Below are positions 34,872 through 44,156 of a stretch of 64,000 bases of DNA, piece after piece. Both the position numbers and the translations under genes were made by a program. The stretch comes from JAIBDK01 sp965261915. GTDB taxonomy: Bacteria; Pseudomonadota; Gammaproteobacteria; Arenicellales; Poriferihabitantaceae. Each line of letters begins with the position of its first letter. Position 1 is the first letter of the stretch. The notes beneath the pieces were generated by a model that did not search any database, was not told the DNA's origin, and worked only from the letters and a program-made list of their open reading frames with translations. Location: the NCBI GenBank assembly GCA_965261915.1, contig CBDHDW010000013.1, positions 1,240,001 to 1,304,000 of the forward strand. Direction: 5' to 3'.

Positions 34872-36395
34872 GTAACTGCCCAGGTTGTTTTTAAGCGTAT
34901 TTCAGTTTTGCAATAATCTGATCGGCAGGCATCATCAGTGTTTCGATGATGTTCCATCCTTGTTTTCTCGCCGTTGTGATGACGCTGCGCAGGGTCGCAA
35001 AATCCTCTGCCCCTTGTTCAGACCTGAACCCTCCCGATATTTTCTGACGTAGTTTCATCATTCGCAGGTCGCGTTCAGCTTCGTTGTTTGTGAAGGGTAC
35101 GTCGGGATCTGTCAGAAAGCGCAGGGTGCCTTCCTTGTGATCGCGCAATCGTAAAGCCAGATTATGTCCTGTCCGTCGCTTCTTGCGCCCCCGTCTTCCG
35201 GGTTTTGGCGGCACGAGTGGAGGCAATTCCTCATGGAAATCCAATGCTGCGGTGATGATCCTGTCGTATCGCCGATTGATAAGCGCAACAAGCGGCGTTG
35301 AAACCGCCACGCCCTTATCCCGCGCGGCCTGTGTGACATGGTGCGCACGCCGCAGTAGCCTTTGCATCTGACCAGCCCAATCTTCCTGTTCGATTTCGAC
35401 CAACGCTTGCAGTTCCCGTAAATGGTGTGCATTGCACAACGCATGGGTAACACCATCCAGCGTGAAGTAGGGCTGCCAATGATCATGCACGATACAGCCC
35501 GTGAGATTGGATAACAGATTACCGCGTTTGCTGCTGACCCGGTAGAAAGCCAGAAGCGGTGTACAGGCAACGTGAAGCCATTGCAGGCACCCCGTAATCC
35601 GGAAACCCGTCTCGTCAAGATGTTTGACGTGGACCTGTTGGGCGATCACATCCTGCAGGTGAGAAGCAACCCCCTTGAGCCGCTCTGATGCTTTGCGGTT
35701 CATGGCGGCCACAGTGGCAGGAACCAAAGGGGCATTGAACAAATCGGCCATTATTTGCGCCAGTCTGTCTTCCGGCAGGAAATGGGCGCATTGGAGATAT
35801 GTTGCCACTCCGGCAATGCGTGGCCCGTACTGCACGGGTGCCTTCACCTCCAGAGGAAACGCCGCCCTGGTTGTTTCCCCACAGTGGCCGCAAAGGCAGA
35901 CATGTGCCCTGTGTTCCGTTGTCACCAGAGGCTGTGGCTCGGGCAGGTCAAACACCTGTCGTGCGGCGTAATCCTCTGCCATTGATGGCGACAGCGGTGT
36001 GCCACATTGCCCGCAGACAGAAGGAAAGTGATCTTCAACATGATCGGGATCTGCCGTTTGGCACAGAGTGCTTCCCTTGTGGCCTTTCTGCCCGCCTGAC
36101 TTTTTACCGGATTTTCTCCGCAGACTTTTGGTTCTGGGTTCAGCCTTGGGCTTCTTTAGGCCGTCGCTTGAAGGCGGCTTGCTACTGTTGCTGCTGTTCA
36201 AGCTGAGGCGACGCTCAAGGTCTTCAATGCGAGCCACAAGCAGGGCTATCGTTTGTGCATTCTTCTGCTTCAGCTCTTCATAAGCCTCAACGGAAACATA
36301 ACCTTTGGGGGCGTCTGGAAAATTCATAATCTTAATGAATCACATCGGGTTTCCTCAGGCAAGAGAATTATTCCTTAGGGTACCTGGGCAGTTAC
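34872..36395 (-). mobile_element. IS66-family element, copy 2 (1524 bp)
   Basis: It has perfect terminal inverted repeats (GTAACTGCCCAGGT at 34872, ACCTGGGCAGTTAC ending at 36395) and the 8-bp target duplication CAAATTTA at 34864-34871 and 36396-36403. It carries only tnpC. It is intact and nearly identical to the copy at 4990-8203. It splits the ydbH-like gene in the same orientation as that gene, so transcription may read through to ynbE and ydbL. Confidence 0.97.
34891..36327 (-). CDS. tnpC: IS66-family transposase TnpC, copy 2
   Basis: This 478-residue protein is nearly identical to the one at 6739-8184. It lacks three residues in the leucine-rich amino-terminal coil (KNAQTIALL here against KNARLEQTIALL). 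The zinc-binding Cys pairs, the DDE blocks (HLDETGFRI, VHDHWQPY) and NNEAERDLRMMKL are present, and the frame is intact. Confidence 0.95.
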   Translation of the reverse strand: MNFPDAPKGYVSVEAYEELKQKNAQTIALLVARIEDLERRLSLNSSNSSKPPSSDGLKKPKAEPRTKSLRRKSGKKSGGQKGHKGSTLCQTADPDHVEDHFPSVCGQCGTPLSPSMAEDYAARQVFDLPEPQPLVTTEHRAHVCLCGHCGETTRAAFPLEVKAPVQYGPRIAGVATYLQCAHFLPEDRLAQIMADLFNAPLVPATVAAMNRKASERLKGVASHLQDVIAQQVHVKHLDETGFRITGCLQWLHVACTPLLAFYRVSSKRGNLLSNLTGCIVHDHWQPYFTLDGVTHALCNAHHLRELQALVEIEQEDWAGQMQRLLRRAHHVTQAARDKGVAVSTPLVALINRRYDRIITAALDFHEELPPLVPPKPGRRGRKKRRTGHNLALRLRDHKEGTLRFLTDPDVPFTNNEAERDLRMMKLRQKISGGFRSEQGAEDFATLRSVITTARKQGWNIIETLMMPADQIIAKLKYA

Positions 36396-37385
36396 CAAAT
36401 TTATTTCATTTGACATGCGCTGCATTTTATCCATGTTTAACTCGATGTCCTCAAACTGAATGATCTGCTCAACTTCGGTCTGGATTTCAATTGGGCTGGT
36501 GAAGTTAGCGCTCAGCGTTAGGTTTGAAGCTGTGAACCCTTGATAGTTGACTCGATCGATTGAGGATTCGCTATTTACCTTAATCTCATCAATACCGTCT
36601 TTACGTACTATTGAAAATCGGGTTTGCAGGTGGCCCGGAAAAATGCTTTGAGTAATGGGCGGCAGCTCGATACTCTCTAGCTTTTCGAAATCGATTCGCA
36701 AATCTCCTTCAATTGAATCGGTTTCGCGGTGCGGATCTGAGATTGTAAATTCTCCGTCAATAACGGCAGAATTGTCGTGCAGGTTCAGAGTCACATCAAA
36801 TTGATTGTCGCGTTTGGTAACGAGCAGAACCCAAAGCGAGTGAGTAACCTGAATGGAAGCATGGTTACTATCAAATTTGCCGCTGACTGCAAGCGGTGAT
36901 AGTTGTCCAATCGATTCTCCGTTTTGGGTTATGCTTAATTCACCAACGGTAACCTGTTTGACTGGAATCTGTTGATCAAACGCGGCAAAAACAGCAGTGA
37001 GATAGGTGTCCAGTGACATCGGCGAATGGGCAGACTTCTCGGACTTGGCAAACTCAAGCCCTCGGAGATCGATTGTCGCTTTGGTAATGTCAACCAAATC
37101 AACTTCGCCTTTGTACAATGATTCAACGGTGTAAGACAGCTTAAGATCATGGGTTGTAATATTAACGTCGTATGCTGATGTGGTAAGGCGTGAATTTGCG
37201 TATGCAAATGTCAGATTGGAAAAATTGAAGGATTGAATGTCGTACTCTGTTTCTTCAATCTGGAATATCTTAAGTGTTTTAGCTGTGATCTGCTCTATGA
37301 TATGGATACGGCTCAGCCATAGTATAGTGACCAGGATTGGAAGTACGAAAATCCACCATGGAATAAATCGAAGAATTCCTCTCAT
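36396..37385 (-). pseudogene. ydbH: YdbH-like AsmA-family protein, amino-terminal part (split by IS66)
   Basis: This 330-codon segment starts with an inner-membrane anchor (IPWWIFVLPILVTILWL, residues about 8-24), followed by beta-rich repeats, as in YdbH. Its ATG overlaps the stop of xni by 4 bases (ATGA). It continues in frame into 33340-34863 once the IS66 is removed. TamB and YhdP share the phospholipid-transport role in E. coli, so loss of YdbH may be tolerated. Confidence 0.85.
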
Positions 37386-37775
37386 GGTGAAATATCTGCA
37401 CTATAGCGGAACTGATTCAGATTTACACCGAGGGGAATATCTGTTTTAAGTCGAAAAATCTGATAAGCAATTTTGGCATCTATTTTGCATGCCGAAATAT
37501 TGTTCCCCAATGCGCCTGGAATTTTACTGGTACTATCCAATATCGTTTCCAAGTCTCCAAATTTATCAATTAGTTTTGCTGCAGTTTTTAGTCCAACTGA
37601 TTTAATTCCCGGAACGGACAGGCTGGAATCACCAGCCAAAGCCATGACATCGACAATTTTATTCACGCCCACGCCAAATTTTTCATATACCTTTGATTCG
37701 TCAATCACCTGACCAGAAAAGTGATCGTAAATCTGAATTTCGCTGGAAATAAGTTGGCACAACAGTCTGTCAGTT
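37382..37775 (-). pseudogene. xni: Xni / 5'-3' exonuclease IX-like flap endonuclease, carboxy-terminal part
   Basis: This segment encodes the second half of a flap-endonuclease-like protein: QIYDHFSGQVI, the helix-hairpin-helix region SVPGIKSVGLKTAAKLIDKFG and the final helices. It joins the amino-terminal part at 39642-40043 after removal of an IS1182 element and one AGTT copy. The junction reads VILSTDRLLCQLIS, like the STDKGYCQLL of E. coli Xni. The full protein would be 263 residues (E. coli 251). The last codons overlap the ydbH start. Confidence 0.88.
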
Positions 37776-39641
37776 GAGACTGTGCAACAAACGCCGACTC
37801 ACCCACTATTGAGACTTTTGAGTCAGGCACGGGTAAAAAGGTTCTTATTAAAAGCAGGCGGGTGAAATAAGTTTGTTTGCTGCGACAATAAGTATTTCTG
37901 GCATAAATAATCGAATAGTGGACGCAAAAAAGGAAGATGTCGCTTGATTGCTTGCATGACGACTGCAATATCGCCTGCTTTTATAGCCAACAGCAGTTGA
38001 TTGAACAGCCTTGTGCCTAGCAGGTTCAAAACACGCTTAAAGTTATAGCAAAACATAATCAATGCGTTTTCACCGGATACTTTTTCTTTGCCTCTGACCA
38101 GGTAGTGATCCCAGCCTAATGACCGCTTTATGGTGCCAAAAGGATGCTCCACAATCGCCCCTCTTCTTTTGCTAATCGCCTTGGCTGATTCTGTTTGCAT
38201 AGACTTGCGATAGGCTTGTATAAAGGCTTCATGTTCCCACCGCCATATTCTTCGGTGCGGCGTTTGCTTTGCTAAACACTCACTGCGCACAGGGCAAGCC
38301 TTGCAATCTGTGGCACTGGTGCTGTAAATAAACCCAAGCTTGCCTTTGGATAGGCTTTTGGTTGCACTTTTTTTCAGTGTTTTGTCGTTAGGGCAGGTGT
38401 ATTCGTCTTGCTCCTCGTTATAGACAAACTCATCTTTCGTGTATCTGCCGGCTTTCTTTTGTTTCTGTTGTGTATCAATCGGCGGGATAATCGGGTAGAT
38501 TTTGTCATCAACACAGTTCTTTATCTCTTTTGCACTGTGATAGCCCTTGTCGGCAACCACAGCCAAAGTCTTAAGGGCTAAGGTTTCTTTCGCCTGACTG
38601 GCCATCTGATGCAGCTGCTGTGCGTCATTGCCTTGGCTTGATACATCCGTTGCGACAATCAGCTTTGCTTTGTCATCCACCACAATTTGGCAGTTATAAG
38701 CGACCAGATGATGCGCTGGTTTGCACATCAATGCGGCATCCGGGTCGGTTGTGTTATGTTGCTTCTTGCCCAGTTGCTCTAACGTATTCAAATCCTCTTC
38801 CAGCTTTTGTTTGCGGTCTTTAAGTGCTTGTATTTTATGAATCAAATCTGGATTATCCAGAGTCTGTTCCGGTTCCTCCTGCTGGTCTGCGGTGTTTAAT
38901 AAGTGCAAGTAGTCCTCAATAGCCTGCGTTACCCTGGCTATTTTTTTATCCACAGTGGCTTTAACAATCAAGGTATTTTTGGACGCATTGGCTCGCAAAA
39001 ACGCTCCATCCAGTGCCACTAATTGACCTTCAATGAGATTGATGTTTTGGCACAGCAAAACAAATTCCTTAAACGTATTCTTGAGTGCTGCGGCATTATT
39101 TTTTCTAAAATTAGCAATCGTCTTATAGGTGGGCTTTAAGCCTTGCAATAACCAGATAAGCTCGATATTTCTATGGGTTTCCCGAGCCAGATGGCGGGAA
39201 CTTCTTATTTTATTGGTATAGCCGTAAATGTAGAGTTTCAGCATCAATTTTGGGCAAAAGGCGGGGCGACCATTGTTGTTTTTGTCACTGTATTTGGTCT
39301 TAAAGTCTAAGGCATCCACCTCTAAGCTATCGACATAGGCATCAATAACACGAACTGGATCATTCTCGCCGACATAGTCCTCTAGCCGCTCTGGAAATAA
39401 CAGTTGTTGTTGGCGATTTAATCCACGTATGTAATCACTCATAAAGCCTCTATTTAATGATTAGAATCAGCTAGTTAGGTTTGTTATTATATCATAATTA
39501 AGCTAGGGTTTGGATGTTTATTACCGTCATTATTGGGTATTTTTGCAGGGATGGTGTATTGGTTTGAAATGCCAGCAACGTCGGTGAATTAGGGCAGTAA
39601 TGAGAATGTGACCAAGGGTGGTGGTTTTTTTGCACAGTCTC
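37776..39641 (-). mobile_element. IS1182-family element (1866 bp)
   Basis: Its ends are inverted repeats (GAGACTGTGCAA at 37776 and TTGCACAGTCTC ending at 39641), flanked by the 4-bp direct repeat AGTT (37772-37775 and 39642-39645). It carries one transposase gene. It splits xni. Removal restores the reading frame exactly, so the insertion appears recent. Confidence 0.93.
37823..39442 (-). CDS. IS1182-family transposase
   Basis: This 539-residue DDE transposase opens with MSDYIRGLNRQQQLLFPERL, typical of IS1182. It has the first catalytic Asp in VALDGAFLRANASKN, the second in AVVADKGYHSAKE, and RRGAIVEHPFGTIKR near the end with the catalytic Glu. A Cys-rich stretch (CKACPVRSECL) lies before the last block, as in relatives. 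The frame is intact. Confidence 0.95.
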   Translation of the reverse strand: MSDYIRGLNRQQQLLFPERLEDYVGENDPVRVIDAYVDSLEVDALDFKTKYSDKNNNGRPAFCPKLMLKLYIYGYTNKIRSSRHLARETHRNIELIWLLQGLKPTYKTIANFRKNNAAALKNTFKEFVLLCQNINLIEGQLVALDGAFLRANASKNTLIVKATVDKKIARVTQAIEDYLHLLNTADQQEEPEQTLDNPDLIHKIQALKDRKQKLEEDLNTLEQLGKKQHNTTDPDAALMCKPAHHLVAYNCQIVVDDKAKLIVATDVSSQGNDAQQLHQMASQAKETLALKTLAVVADKGYHSAKEIKNCVDDKIYPIIPPIDTQQKQKKAGRYTKDEFVYNEEQDEYTCPNDKTLKKSATKSLSKGKLGFIYSTSATDCKACPVRSECLAKQTPHRRIWRWEHEAFIQAYRKSMQTESAKAISKRRGAIVEHPFGTIKRSLGWDHYLVRGKEKVSGENALIMFCYNFKRVLNLLGTRLFNQLLLAIKAGDIAVVMQAIKRHLPFLRPLFDYLCQKYLLSQQTNLFHPPAFNKNLFTRA

Positions 39642-40043
39642 AGTTGAGAGTATGACAGCTTTACCGTTGCGATTCGCCACGCCGGTGGCGAAGGTTGCGA
39701 TTACGTCATCCGCTTCAAATCCGGTCAGTCGAAAGGGGCTTACGCCTGTTTCCTTGAACGCCTTTTCAACATCGCCGAGACTATCGATTAAAGACTCGGG
39801 CGGAGGTTTTCTATTGTTCTTGTACTGAGGGAAAATCTCATGGCGCCAGGTTATCTGACGTTCCTCAAAAACAGCCAGACAGTGGCTGGGATTGTGCTCT
39901 TTTAGGGCTCGAGCGAGTGAATGCGTACAGGATTGTACAAACCGAAATCGGGATTGGTCGGTGAAATTGTCGCGCCGATCTTCTGGAAGTGCCGAATAAA
40001 TTCGCCTGACTAAATTTAACCCATCGATCAGTAGCAGTTTCAT
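39642..40043 (-). pseudogene. xni: Xni / exonuclease IX-like flap endonuclease, amino-terminal part
   Basis: This 134-codon segment encodes the start of a PIN-like nuclease: LLIDGLNLVRRIY with the first metal-binding Asp, a central arch-side region, and FEADDVIATFA with the acidic metal ligands. The frame continues at 37771-37382 when the IS1182 element is removed. Left in place, the element adds only a few codons before a stop far inside it. folE lies 55 bases upstream on the same strand. In E. coli Xni is non-essential because polymerase I has the same activity. Confidence 0.88.
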
Positions 40044-40098
40044 TGCCTGTTCTTGGTTTCTCCCAAATCGTGTGTACTGCTTTTTCGATATTGTGAAA

Positions 40099-40671
40099 TT
40101 AGCTTCCGACCAGCGTCAGAAACTCTGTCCGTGTTCGGTGATCCGTTCGAAATGTTCCTAGCATCATTGATGTTTTCATAATTGAATCCTGTTTTTCAAC
40201 GCCGCGCATCATCATGCAAAAATGTTTTGCTTCAATAATGACGCCTACACCTCTTGCACCGGTAACGTGTTCGATTGCGCTGGCAATTTGCTCGGTCAAA
40301 TTTTCCTGAATCTGAAGTCTTCGGGCATACATATCGGTGATTCGAGCCATTTTCGACAAGCCAATTACTTTGCCGTCGGGCAAATAGGCGATATGACATT
40401 TACCAACAAACGGCAGCAGATGGTGTTCACACATCGAATACAGTTCAATGTCTTTGATGATTACCATCTGATCGTTATCCGATTCGAATATGGCATTGTT
40501 AACCACTTCTCCCAGGCTCTGGTCATAGCCCTGGGTTAAATACTGCAATGCTTTTGCTGCTCGTCTTGGGGTGTTCAGCAAGCCGTCCCGAGCAGGGTTT
40601 TCACCCACTAGCTCCAGTAAAGCGTTGTAGTGATCAGCTATTTCTGCCGTATTCTCGTTGTTGTTATTCAT
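40099..40671 (-). CDS. folE: GTP cyclohydrolase I
   Basis: FolE converts GTP to dihydroneopterin triphosphate, the first step of folate synthesis. The 190-residue protein has the zinc-binding CEHHLLPFVGKCHIAY and the second Cys in KHFCMMMRGVEKQDS, together with MARITDMYARRLQIQENLT. The start is the ATG at 40671 (MNNNNENT); the frame opens three codons earlier at a TTG. It heads the minus-strand run folE-xni-ydbH-ynbE-ydbL. Confidence 0.96.
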   Translation of the reverse strand: MNNNNENTAEIADHYNALLELVGENPARDGLLNTPRRAAKALQYLTQGYDQSLGEVVNNAIFESDNDQMVIIKDIELYSMCEHHLLPFVGKCHIAYLPDGKVIGLSKMARITDMYARRLQIQENLTEQIASAIEHVTGARGVGVIIEAKHFCMMMRGVEKQDSIMKTSMMLGTFRTDHRTRTEFLTLVGS

Positions 40672-40931
40672 TTCGATCAATTTGGCAGCCGCTTATGATG
40701 AGCTATACTGGCTGCGTTGTTTAGGTAGATGAAGCGCTTTATTGTATCATCAGACCTTCTTATTTGGAGGCTAATCCCTGATCTAATCTTTGTATGGAAT
40801 TAGCCAATACACGACAACAAAGCAAGTTCCCGACATGACAGAAACAGCATCACAACCAGATAACAATACGCTACTGATCATTTTACTTTATCCTGATTGC
40901 AAGATATTCACGCTATGCAAGAGAAAATAAA

Positions 40932-41744
40932 ATGAAAGGAACACTTGGCAAAATGAAAACCCGACTGGAATCTCCGATTCAATATGAGATTCCATTTGGA
41001 GAGTCGCGCTTCCCGCTAAACGAGCATATCGGTGATTCGATCCGACTGCAATATAGCGGTCAAATATTTTGTATTGAATGCGGTAGAAGAACCAATAAGA
41101 GTTTTTCCCAGGGATATTGTTACCCCTGCTTTAAAAGCCTTGCATCGTGCGATATGTGCATAATGAAACCAGAAACGTGTCATTACCACCTTGGTACCTG
41201 CCGCCAGCCTGATTGGGCGGAAGCGCATTGTATGCAGGATCATTTTGTCTATTTGGCAAACTCGTCGGGTATTAAGGTGGGCATCACCCGGGGTACGCAA
41301 ATTCCAACACGCTGGATAGATCAGGGCGCAACTCAGGCAATTGTTGTTTTTCGAGTGAAACAACGATTGCATTCCGGGCTAATCGAGGTCGCGCTAAAAA
41401 ACCAGGTAAGTGATAGAACAGATTGGAGAAAATTGCTTAAAGGTGAAGCGGACAATGTCGATATGGCCGAACTGCGAAGTATCATTGTCAGTAATGCTGA
41501 ACAAGATTTACAACTGTTACAACAAACACACTCTGATTTACAATGGCAATTGCGTGATGATGATGCGGTTTCTTTAAGCTATCCCGTTACTGAATATCCG
41601 GAAAAAATCACCAGTCTGAACTTTGATAAAATGCCAGTGATTGAAGGAGTCTTAAAAGGGGTAAAAGGGCAGTATCTGATTTTGGATAGCGGAGTAATTA
41701 ATATCCGGAAGTTTTCAGGATATGAGGTATCCGTTTCTGCATAA
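40932..41744 (+). CDS. DUF2797 zinc-ribbon protein
   Basis: This 270-residue protein has paired cysteines (FCIECGRRTNKSFSQGYCYPC, then CDMC and CHYHLGTC) that probably bind zinc. A small domain follows with VYLANSSGIKVGITRGTQIP and ARWIDQGA-like text (PTRWIDQGATQAIVVFRV), a GIY-YIG-reminiscent block typical of DUF2797. The function of the family is unknown. The last third has a compact beta-rich tail. It converges on the sensor kinase gene, whose end is 6 bases away. A second ATG at residue 8 (KMKTRLE) could be the start. Confidence 0.8.
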   Translation: MKGTLGKMKTRLESPIQYEIPFGESRFPLNEHIGDSIRLQYSGQIFCIECGRRTNKSFSQGYCYPCFKSLASCDMCIMKPETCHYHLGTCRQPDWAEAHCMQDHFVYLANSSGIKVGITRGTQIPTRWIDQGATQAIVVFRVKQRLHSGLIEVALKNQVSDRTDWRKLLKGEADNVDMAELRSIIVSNAEQDLQLLQQTHSDLQWQLRDDDAVSLSYPVTEYPEKITSLNFDKMPVIEGVLKGVKGQYLILDSGVINIRKFSGYEVSVSA

Positions 41745-41750
41745 AGCGAC

Positions 41751-43052
41751 CTAGAGCGGGAATCGACAAGTTATTTTTGTTCCCTGACCTGGTGTGCTGT
41801 TGATGGAAATATTGCCATTGTGGGCTTTCATAATCATTCGGCACAAATAGAGCCCAAGACCGTATCCACCCGTGATTCGCCTTCTTGAAGGGTCGGCCCG
41901 ATAAAATGGCTCGGTTAAAAAAGGAATATGTTCCCTGGCGACACCTTCTCCGAAATCCTCCATGGTTATCTCGTAGGCGTCACCATGGCTTAGAAGTGAC
42001 AGTATCGGTAATTTGCCCGCAGACGGGTTGGTGTACTTCAGCGCATTCTGGATGAGGTTTCGTAAAAGTAATCGGATTCGAGCCCCATCAACCGAAGCAG
42101 TAATGGATTCAAGATCAACATCCAGGGGTTGCTCGGCAAACTCAGAATCGATCAACTCGCTGATCAGATGTTCGAGTTCTGTTGGCTCTGGCTGGATTGC
42201 GTAATGAGGAGAGTTTAATCTTTCGCTTTCCAGTAATTCTCCAATGAGGCTGTCCATTGCCGCGATTTCACGATTTATCTGCGCTTTTGTACTACCGTCG
42301 TCGAGCAACGCCAGATTGACTTTACAGCGGGTTAAAGGTGAGCGCAGTTCATGGCTGATACCCAGCAAAAACTGTCTTTTTGCCTCAAGCATCTGATTAA
42401 TGTCCTGGGCCATCTGATTGATGCTGTCGGTAAGCTCTCCAAGTTCATCATTTCGCCTTTTGGAGATTTTATGATCAAAATCACCTTCGCCAAATAGTTG
42501 TACCCCTCGGCGAATGTCGTCGATTGGCCGAAACAACGACCGTGTCGCAAAATACATCAATAATAAAACCGCAAGGATGAGCACGAGTATACTGGCGCTG
42601 TATTCGATACCGCCGCCACTGTTGTTGAGGGTGTTTATCTGAAAATAAATATCATACTCGCCGTCACTGGTTTCAAGAATCAATTTATCGTGGGCTCTGT
42701 GGAGTGTGTAGTTTGAGTCGCCAGAGTTCGGGTTGTCCGTTTTAACTTCGAACAGTTTGTCACGATCTATAACAAATGCCGACGTTGACCAACTTGTATT
42801 TTTGTGGAAAACGTGAATATCCACTTGTGTTTCTTCGGTGAGCAAAAGTGCATTGTTAAGACTGGGCGGCGACCCCAACTGGGAATTCATCAAATCAACA
42901 TAGTGAACCATGAACGGCTCTACGCCAGATTTAAAATGTTGGGAAAAACCTCGACCAACGATGGAGCCGACTAAAAGCAAAAGCACAGATCCCGCGCAGA
43001 TGAAAAGGAAGATTAGCTTGGTTGAAAGTGAGTGCTGAGAGCGGGTTAGCAT
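41751..43052 (-). CDS. Two-component sensor histidine kinase
   Basis: This 433-residue kinase has a first membrane helix near residues 13-30 and a periplasmic sensing domain of about 120 residues. A second helix near 150-165 (SILVLILAVLLLMYFA) and a HAMP linker (PIDDIRRGVQLFGEGDF) follow. The HisKA box has its phospho-His in LGISHELRSPLTR, and the ATPase domain has NALKYT (N box), DFGEGV (G1) and GGYGLGLYL (G2). The overall type is like RstB/CpxA. Its start overlaps the regulator stop by 7 bases, so the pair is translationally coupled. The signal is unknown. Confidence 0.9.
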   Translation of the reverse strand: MLTRSQHSLSTKLIFLFICAGSVLLLLVGSIVGRGFSQHFKSGVEPFMVHYVDLMNSQLGSPPSLNNALLLTEETQVDIHVFHKNTSWSTSAFVIDRDKLFEVKTDNPNSGDSNYTLHRAHDKLILETSDGEYDIYFQINTLNNSGGGIEYSASILVLILAVLLLMYFATRSLFRPIDDIRRGVQLFGEGDFDHKISKRRNDELGELTDSINQMAQDINQMLEAKRQFLLGISHELRSPLTRCKVNLALLDDGSTKAQINREIAAMDSLIGELLESERLNSPHYAIQPEPTELEHLISELIDSEFAEQPLDVDLESITASVDGARIRLLLRNLIQNALKYTNPSAGKLPILSLLSHGDAYEITMEDFGEGVAREHIPFLTEPFYRADPSRRRITGGYGLGLYLCRMIMKAHNGNISINSTPGQGTKITCRFPL

Positions 43053-43735
43053 GACTGGATATTGGCGCTTGGGGCGACAAACTGATATCCCGCACCCCAG
43101 ACAGTCTTAATATAGTCAGTAGGTTGAAGTTTTTGACGGAGCCGACTAATTTGGATGTCAACAGCACGAGAAAAAATTTCCAGGTCAGCTCCCCGCATTT
43201 TCCCGGAAATATCGTCACGGCTCAATTTCTCCCCAGGATGACTGGCAAGGATCAACAAGAGTTGATACTCATTCGTGGTAAGGTTAACCGGTCTGCCGCA
43301 AACCAGGACCTGATGTTGCGTTTGATCTATTTCGATGTTGTCAAATCTAAGAATCTCAGCTGTTTTTTGCTTTGGTTCCGATCTGCGCAATATGTTCTGG
43401 ATTCTGGCAACGAGCTCTCGCGGCTCGAATGGTTTGGATAAATAGTCATCTGCACCAAGCTCCAGGCCTTCAACCCGATCCATGACTTCGCCTCTGGCGG
43501 TGAGCATGATAATGGGTATTTCGCTTTGCTCTCGAACCCGTTTACAAAGCTTGAAGCCATCCATATCTGGCAGCATTACATCCAGAATCAGCAGATCGAA
43601 CTCTGATTGTTCGAGCAGAGACAACCCTTGTTCGGGGTGCGTAGCTGAGCTTAGCTTTAGGCTGTAGCGATTGAAAAATTCGGTTAATGGGTCTGCGAGC
43701 GCCTCGTCGTCATCAATGATTAGAATTGATGCCAT
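43046..43735 (-). CDS. OmpR-family response regulator
   Basis: This 229-residue regulator has a receiver domain (acidic pocket IDDDEA, phospho-Asp in LILDVMLPDMDG, Lys in DYLSKPFEPRE) and a carboxy-terminal winged helix (TTNEYQLLLILASHPGEKLSRD, then AVDIQISRLRQKL and GAGYQFVAP). The partner kinase follows directly. The neighbouring genes give no clear clue to the regulon, although uraH lies 14 bases upstream on the same strand. Confidence 0.92.
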   Translation of the reverse strand: MASILIIDDDEALADPLTEFFNRYSLKLSSATHPEQGLSLLEQSEFDLLILDVMLPDMDGFKLCKRVREQSEIPIIMLTARGEVMDRVEGLELGADDYLSKPFEPRELVARIQNILRRSEPKQKTAEILRFDNIEIDQTQHQVLVCGRPVNLTTNEYQLLLILASHPGEKLSRDDISGKMRGADLEIFSRAVDIQISRLRQKLQPTDYIKTVWGAGYQFVAPSANIQSC

Positions 43736-43749
43736 AACTGAATTTGGGG

Positions 43750-44091
43750 CTAGCTTCCACGATAAGTTGAATAGCCAAATGGATTGAGCAGCAGTGGTAC
43801 GTGATAGTGCTGCCCGTCTCCCGAAATCGCGAAAACAATTTCAACAAAGGGGTAAAACGCATCGATGTTTTGATCAACAAAGTATGGCGATGTTTCGAAA
43901 TTCAATTTTAATTGCCCCGAAGGTAAAACCTGATCCTGATCAACCAGCCCTTCGACCCGTCCGTCATCATTGGTAACGCCACTACCGATTATCTGCCATT
44001 CTCCACCTTTTCGGGCAGATAGCGTAACTTTGACATCCGAGGCAGGTTTCCCCACTGAGGTGTCGAGAATATGTGTCGTAATTTGACTCAT
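43750..44091 (-). CDS. uraH: 5-hydroxyisourate hydrolase
   Basis: This transthyretin-like enzyme hydrolyses 5-hydroxyisourate, the product of urate oxidation. The 113-residue protein has TTHILDTSVGKPASDV at the start, the conserved HYHVPLLLNPFGYSTYRGS ending with the diagnostic Tyr-Arg-Gly-Ser, and no signal peptide. uraD lies 65 bases upstream on the same strand. Urate oxidase itself is not seen in this window. Confidence 0.95.
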   Translation of the reverse strand: MSQITTHILDTSVGKPASDVKVTLSARKGGEWQIIGSGVTNDDGRVEGLVDQDQVLPSGQLKLNFETSPYFVDQNIDAFYPFVEIVFAISGDGQHYHVPLLLNPFGYSTYRGS

Positions 44092-44156
44092 TGAATTGCT
44101 GGGTTTGTGTGTTGATTACTTGATTTCGGCGCAATCAGAGCCTGACTCAACCGGTA

